Shown here one piece after another: positions 60,935 to 64,000 of a DNA stretch of 64,000 nucleotides. Position 1 is the first letter of the stretch, and the number at the start of each line of letters is the position of its first letter. The stretch comes from Arthrobacter liuii. Lineage in GTDB: Bacteria; Actinomycetota; Actinomycetes; Actinomycetales; Micrococcaceae. The translations under genes and the position numbers were made by a program. The stretch lies in the NCBI RefSeq assembly GCF_014639275.1, contig NZ_BMFW01000007.1, positions 62,001 to 126,000 on the forward strand. The letters are read 5' to 3'. The notes below the pieces were generated by a model. It was not told where the DNA came from. It did not search any database and saw only the letters and a program-made list of their open reading frames with translations.

Positions 60935-61747
60935 CTACCCGCAGGCGGTGAGGTCGGCGGAGATGAGCTTGGCCGTGGCCACGATCTCCTGCGCCACGGC
61001 TGCCAGGTATGCCTGGGGGTCGGGTTTGGCCTCCACCGACTGCGCCTGCAACGAAACGTTGACCGCAGCGACCACCTTGGACCCGTCGTACACCGGCGCG
61101 GCCACGGACATCAGGCCCAGCTCCAGTTCCTGGTCCAGCAGGCACCAGCCCTGGGCCCGGACGGTGTCCAGCACAGCCAGCAGTTGGGGCACGGTGCCCA
61201 GGGCGCGCGGGGTCAGCGGCGTGACCTTGGCTGCCGCGAGGTAGGCCTTCAGGTCCGCGGGCGGAAGGTGGGCCAGCAGCACCCGGCCCATCGACGTCGC
61301 GTACGCCGGGAACCGGGTGCCCACCGTGATGCCGACAGTCATGATCCGGCGGCTGGTCACACGGGCGATGTAGGCGATGTCCGTGCCGTCGAGCACTGCC
61401 GCGGACGTGGATTCACCCAGTTTGAGGGACAGCTCCTCCAGGTGCGGCTGGGCCAGCTGCGGCAGCGACAGCCCCGAAAGGTAGGCGTACCCCAGCTGGA
61501 GGACCTTGGCCGTCAGCGCGAATGTTTTGCCGTCGGTCCGCACGTACCCGAGCTCCACCAGGGTATGCAGGAAGCGGCGTGCGGTGGCCCGAGTCAGGTC
61601 GGTGCGGGACGCCACCTCGGTGAGCGTCATGACGGGACGGTCGGCGTCGAAGGCACGGATCACGGCCAGGCCCCGGGCCAGCGACTGGACATACTGGTCG
61701 CTGGCCTGCGGGACGGGCCGGACATCTGTACCTGCGGCGTCGGTCAT
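60935..61747 (-). CDS. pcaR: IclR-family regulator PcaR
   Basis: A 270-residue protein. HTH: MTLTEVASRTDLTRATARRFLHTLVELGYV. PcaR-type effector domain: DGTDIAYIARVTSRRIMTVGITVGTRFPAYATSMGRVLLAHL and VAAVNVSLQ. ATG at 61747 is preferred, with AGGA 8 bases upstream; a TTG at 61756 is possible. Eleven bases after pcaJ, hence probably the last gene of the pcaF-I-J-R transcript. It likely responds to beta-ketoadipate. Confidence 0.9.
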   Translation of the reverse strand: MTDAAGTDVRPVPQASDQYVQSLARGLAVIRAFDADRPVMTLTEVASRTDLTRATARRFLHTLVELGYVRTDGKTFALTAKVLQLGYAYLSGLSLPQLAQPHLEELSLKLGESTSAAVLDGTDIAYIARVTSRRIMTVGITVGTRFPAYATSMGRVLLAHLPPADLKAYLAAAKVTPLTPRALGTVPQLLAVLDTVRAQGWCLLDQELELGLMSVAAPVYDGSKVVAAVNVSLQAQSVEAKPDPQAYLAAVAQEIVATAKLISADLTACG

Positions 61748-61758
61748 GGTTACCAATC

Positions 61759-62460
61759 CTAGGGTGCGGCCTGGTCCTGGAGTCCGACGGCGGCAGCGGC
61801 CTTCAGCGGGACGGGGACCAGTTCCTGGAGTTCTTCGAGGGTGATGCCGAAGGTTTCCCGGACAGTGACGCCATCGGGCCCGGTGAGGAACACTGCCTTG
61901 TCCGTGTAGACGCGCGTGACGCAGCCGACGCCAGTGACCGGGTAGGTGCAGGCGTCCACGATCTTGGAGGCGCCTTCGCGGGTGAGGAGGGTCATCATGA
62001 CGAAGACGTCCTTGGCGCCGGTGGCCAGGTCCATGGCACCGCCGACGGCGGGAATTGCCCCGGGTGCCCCGGTGTGCCAGTTCGCCAGGTCGCCGGTGGC
62101 GGAGACCTGGAACGCGCCCAGGACGCAGATGTCCAGGTGCCCGCCGCGCATGATCGCGAACGAATCGGCGTGGTGGAAGTAGGACGCTCCCGGGAGTTCG
62201 GTGACGGGGATCTTGCCGGCGTTGATCAGGTCGCCGTCGATGTCGTCACCCGTGGCTTCCGGGCCCATGCCGAGCATCCCGTTCTCCGTGTGGAGGGTGA
62301 TGTTCTGTTCCTCGGTGAGGTAGTTGGACACCAGGGTGGGCTGGCCGATGCCGAGGTTCACGAAGGAACCGGGTGCGATGTCCTTCGCTACCAGCCGGGC
62401 CAGGTCATCCCGGCCCAAGGGCGCGTCGGAGGTTTTGATGCTGGTTTCGGTGAGGCTCAT
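61759..62460 (-). CDS. pcaJ: 3-oxoacid (3-oxoadipate) CoA-transferase, subunit B
   Basis: A 233-residue subunit: SFVNLGIGQPTLVSNYL, HTENGMLGMGPE with the catalytic Glu in ENG, and GGAMDLATGAKDVFVMM. Transfers CoA from succinyl-CoA to 3-oxoadipate with PcaI. ATG at 62460 is one base after the pcaI stop. The frame open to 62652 is not coding. Confidence 0.94.
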   Translation of the reverse strand: MSLTETSIKTSDAPLGRDDLARLVAKDIAPGSFVNLGIGQPTLVSNYLTEEQNITLHTENGMLGMGPEATGDDIDGDLINAGKIPVTELPGASYFHHADSFAIMRGGHLDICVLGAFQVSATGDLANWHTGAPGAIPAVGGAMDLATGAKDVFVMMTLLTREGASKIVDACTYPVTGVGCVTRVYTDKAVFLTGPDGVTVRETFGITLEELQELVPVPLKAAAAVGLQDQAAP

Positions 62461-62461
62461 C

Positions 62462-63151
62462 TCAGGCCGCCTTCTCTGCTGCACTGCCGCTGCCGGCAAC
62501 TTTGACAACGGTGTTGACGTAGATCCCGGGGGTGACCACGTTTTCCGGGTCCAGCGCCCCGGTGGGGACGATGTCGGCGACCTGCACGATGGTCTGCTTC
62601 GCGGCCGCGGCCATAATGGGGCCGAAGTTCCGGGCCGTCTTGCGGTAGACAAGGTTGCCCTTCCCGTCCGCCTTCAACGCTTTGATCAGGGCGACGTCGG
62701 CGTGGATGGGCGTTTCGAACACCTGCCACTTGCCGTCCAGGAACCGGGTCTCCTTGCCTTCGGCGAGCGTGGTGCCGTAGCCGGTGGGGGTGAAGAACCC
62801 GCCGATCCCGGCGCCCGCGGCGCGGATCCGCTCGGCCAGGTTGCCCTGCGGCACCAGTTCGAGTTCGATCTCGCCGGCCTTGTACTTGGCGTCGAAATGC
62901 CAGGAATCGGACTGCCGCGGGAAGGAGCAGATCATCTTCTTCACCCGGCCCTCCTTGATCAACAGGGCCAGGCCCTGGTCGCCCTGGCCGGCATTGTTGT
63001 TCACCACGGTCAGGTCCGTGGCACCGCAGTCCAGCAGCGCGTCGATCAGTTCGAACGGCTGGCCGGCGTTGCCAAACCCGCCAATCATCACGGTGGAGCC
63101 GTCCTTGATGCCGGCCACAGCCGCCTGGACCGAATCAACAAAATTCAACAT
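62462..63151 (-). CDS. pcaI: 3-oxoacid (3-oxoadipate) CoA-transferase, subunit A
   Basis: A 229-residue subunit: DGSTVMIGGFGNAGQPFELIDALLD, NNAGQGDQGLALLI and KTARNFGPIMAAAA are typical of CoA-transferase family I alpha subunits. Its partner gene is pcaJ. 3 bases after the thiolase gene. The 3-oxoadipate assignment rests on the pcaF and pcaR neighbours; acetoacetate (ScoA) is the alternative. Confidence 0.93.
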   Translation of the reverse strand: MLNFVDSVQAAVAGIKDGSTVMIGGFGNAGQPFELIDALLDCGATDLTVVNNNAGQGDQGLALLIKEGRVKKMICSFPRQSDSWHFDAKYKAGEIELELVPQGNLAERIRAAGAGIGGFFTPTGYGTTLAEGKETRFLDGKWQVFETPIHADVALIKALKADGKGNLVYRKTARNFGPIMAAAAKQTIVQVADIVPTGALDPENVVTPGIYVNTVVKVAGSGSAAEKAA

Positions 63152-63154
63152 CGC

Positions 63155-64000
63155 TTATGCCTTTCCGTTTGAAGCAGTCACGTTTTCAAGCACGACCGCC
63201 AGGCCCTGGCCGACGCCGATGCAGATCGCGGCGACACCCCAGCGTTCCCCGGAGGCCTGCAGCGACCGGGCCAGCGTGCCCAGGATCCGGGTCCCGGAAG
63301 CGCCCAGAGGGTGGCCCATGGCGATCGCCCCGCCGTGCCGGTTCACGATCGAGGGGTCGATGCCCCAGGCATTGATGCACGCCAGGGACTGCGCGGCGAA
63401 GGCCTCATTAAGTTCGACGGCGCCCACCTGGTCCCAGCCGATCCCCGCCTTCGCCAGGGCCTTGTTCGCCGCCTCGACCGGCGCATAGCCGAAGTACTGC
63501 GGATCGTTCGCGTGCGCGCCCCGGCCCGCGATCCGGGCCAACGGATCCAGGCCAAGCAGCCCGGCGGCAGCCTCACTCCCCACCCAGGCCGCGGAGGCGC
63601 CGTCGGACAACGGCGAAGCATTGCCCGCGGTGACGGTGCCGTTCTCCGTCCGGAACACAGTCTTCAGCCCGGACAGCTTCTCAGCCGACGAACCCGGACG
63701 GACGCCCTCATCGCGGACCAGGTCAGTGCCCGGGACCGGGGCCACCAGGTTGTCATAGAACCCCTCGTCCCACGCCGCGGCCGAAAGGTTGTGCGAGGCA
63801 GCGGCGAACTCGTCCTGCGCCTCACGCGTCACCCCGTACTTTTCCCGGAGCCGTTCGGTGGCCTCGCCCAGGGAGATGGTCCACTCCTTGGGCATCGCCT
63901 TGTTCACCAGCCGCCAGCCCAGCGTGGTGGACGCCAGCGTCATGTCCCCGGCCGGGTACGGCCTCTCCGTCTTCGGCAGCACCCACGGGGCACGGGACAT
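63155..64000 (-). CDS. pcaF: 3-oxoadipyl-CoA thiolase (acetyl-CoA acyltransferase), 5' end outside window
   Basis: The C-terminal 281 residues of a thiolase; the beginning lies beyond base 64000. The His active-site motif is GGAIAMGHPLGASGTRILGT and the second Cys region is AICIGVGQGLAVVLE. NEAFAAQSLA is the family signature. The N-terminal nucleophile Cys is not in view. Cleaves 3-oxoadipyl-CoA with CoA to succinyl-CoA and acetyl-CoA. First visible gene of the pca transcript; a general acetyl-CoA acyltransferase is possible. Confidence 0.88.
   Translation of the reverse strand: MSRAPWVLPKTERPYPAGDMTLASTTLGWRLVNKAMPKEWTISLGEATERLREKYGVTREAQDEFAAASHNLSAAAWDEGFYDNLVAPVPGTDLVRDEGVRPGSSAEKLSGLKTVFRTENGTVTAGNASPLSDGASAAWVGSEAAAGLLGLDPLARIAGRGAHANDPQYFGYAPVEAANKALAKAGIGWDQVGAVELNEAFAAQSLACINAWGIDPSIVNRHGGAIAMGHPLGASGTRILGTLARSLQASGERWGVAAICIGVGQGLAVVLENVTASNGKA

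Overview
The window is a gene-dense, GC-rich stretch of chromosome. GTG starts, start/stop overlaps and the gene repertoire point to an actinomycete of the Arthrobacter/Pseudarthrobacter group (Micrococcaceae). That assignment is inferred from content; there is no rRNA or marker gene to confirm it. I saw no tRNA, rRNA, CRISPR array, insertion sequence or prophage.

Layout. 1-3.7 kb: the end of a helix-turn-helix gene, an alpha/beta hydrolase, and a PucR-type regulator divergent from alanine dehydrogenase (ald). 3.7-6.5 kb: a secreted subtilase and a Gfo/Idh/MocA oxidoreductase. 6.6-12.5 kb: an oligopeptide-type ABC importer (two permeases, a fused double ATPase, a lipoprotein receptor) transcribed leftward. 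12.8-17.9 kb: TetR, FMN reductase, GerMN-like lipoprotein, aminotransferase, universal stress protein, a small membrane protein and a PAP2-like membrane protein. 18-23 kb: a branched-chain 2-oxoacid dehydrogenase operon (E1 alpha, E1 beta, E2) and hisC. 23-30.4 kb: holin-like protein, secreted GH25-like protein, a WXG100-like plus alpha/beta-hydrolase pair, purB, a frameshifted histidine phosphatase, a Ser/Thr kinase and MarR. 30.5-35.7 kb: GNAT, thioesterase, and an Fe3+/polyamine-type ABC importer.

35.7-40.6 kb: an FAD monooxygenase/TetR pair, pobA with an IclR regulator, and a FUSC-type membrane protein. 40.8-47 kb: a membrane ACT-domain protein, a 66-bp palindrome, then a MFS-GntR-racemase-like-hydantoinase-like-AMDase-like catabolic operon behind a promoter that carries a 33-bp palindromic operator. 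47-51 kb: diacylglycerol-kinase-family protein and a three-gene proton-translocating transhydrogenase (pntAA-pntAB-pntB). 51-56.8 kb: GntR, ligJ, ligK, IclR, a shikimate dehydrogenase and an MHS-family transporter. 56.9-60.8 kb: a MacAB-like efflux operon. 60.9-64 kb: pcaF (cut by the window edge)-pcaI-pcaJ-pcaR of the beta-ketoadipate pathway.

Much of the right half is aromatic and carboxylate catabolism. PobA makes protocatechuate. PcaF/I/J are the last steps of its 3,4-cleavage route, and LigJ/LigK are the last steps of the 4,5-cleavage (or gallate) route. Each block has its own IclR or GntR regulator, and several have clear dyad sequences at the expected operator positions. The most unusual items are: (1) the 41.9-47 kb cassette, whose two Asp/Glu-racemase-fold proteins lack the normal cysteine pair, one of them showing the Gly/Cys arrangement of arylmalonate decarboxylase; (2) the WXG100-like/hydrolase pair; and (3) several striking palindromes. 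All functions are read from the sequence and from memory of the families; no database search was run.
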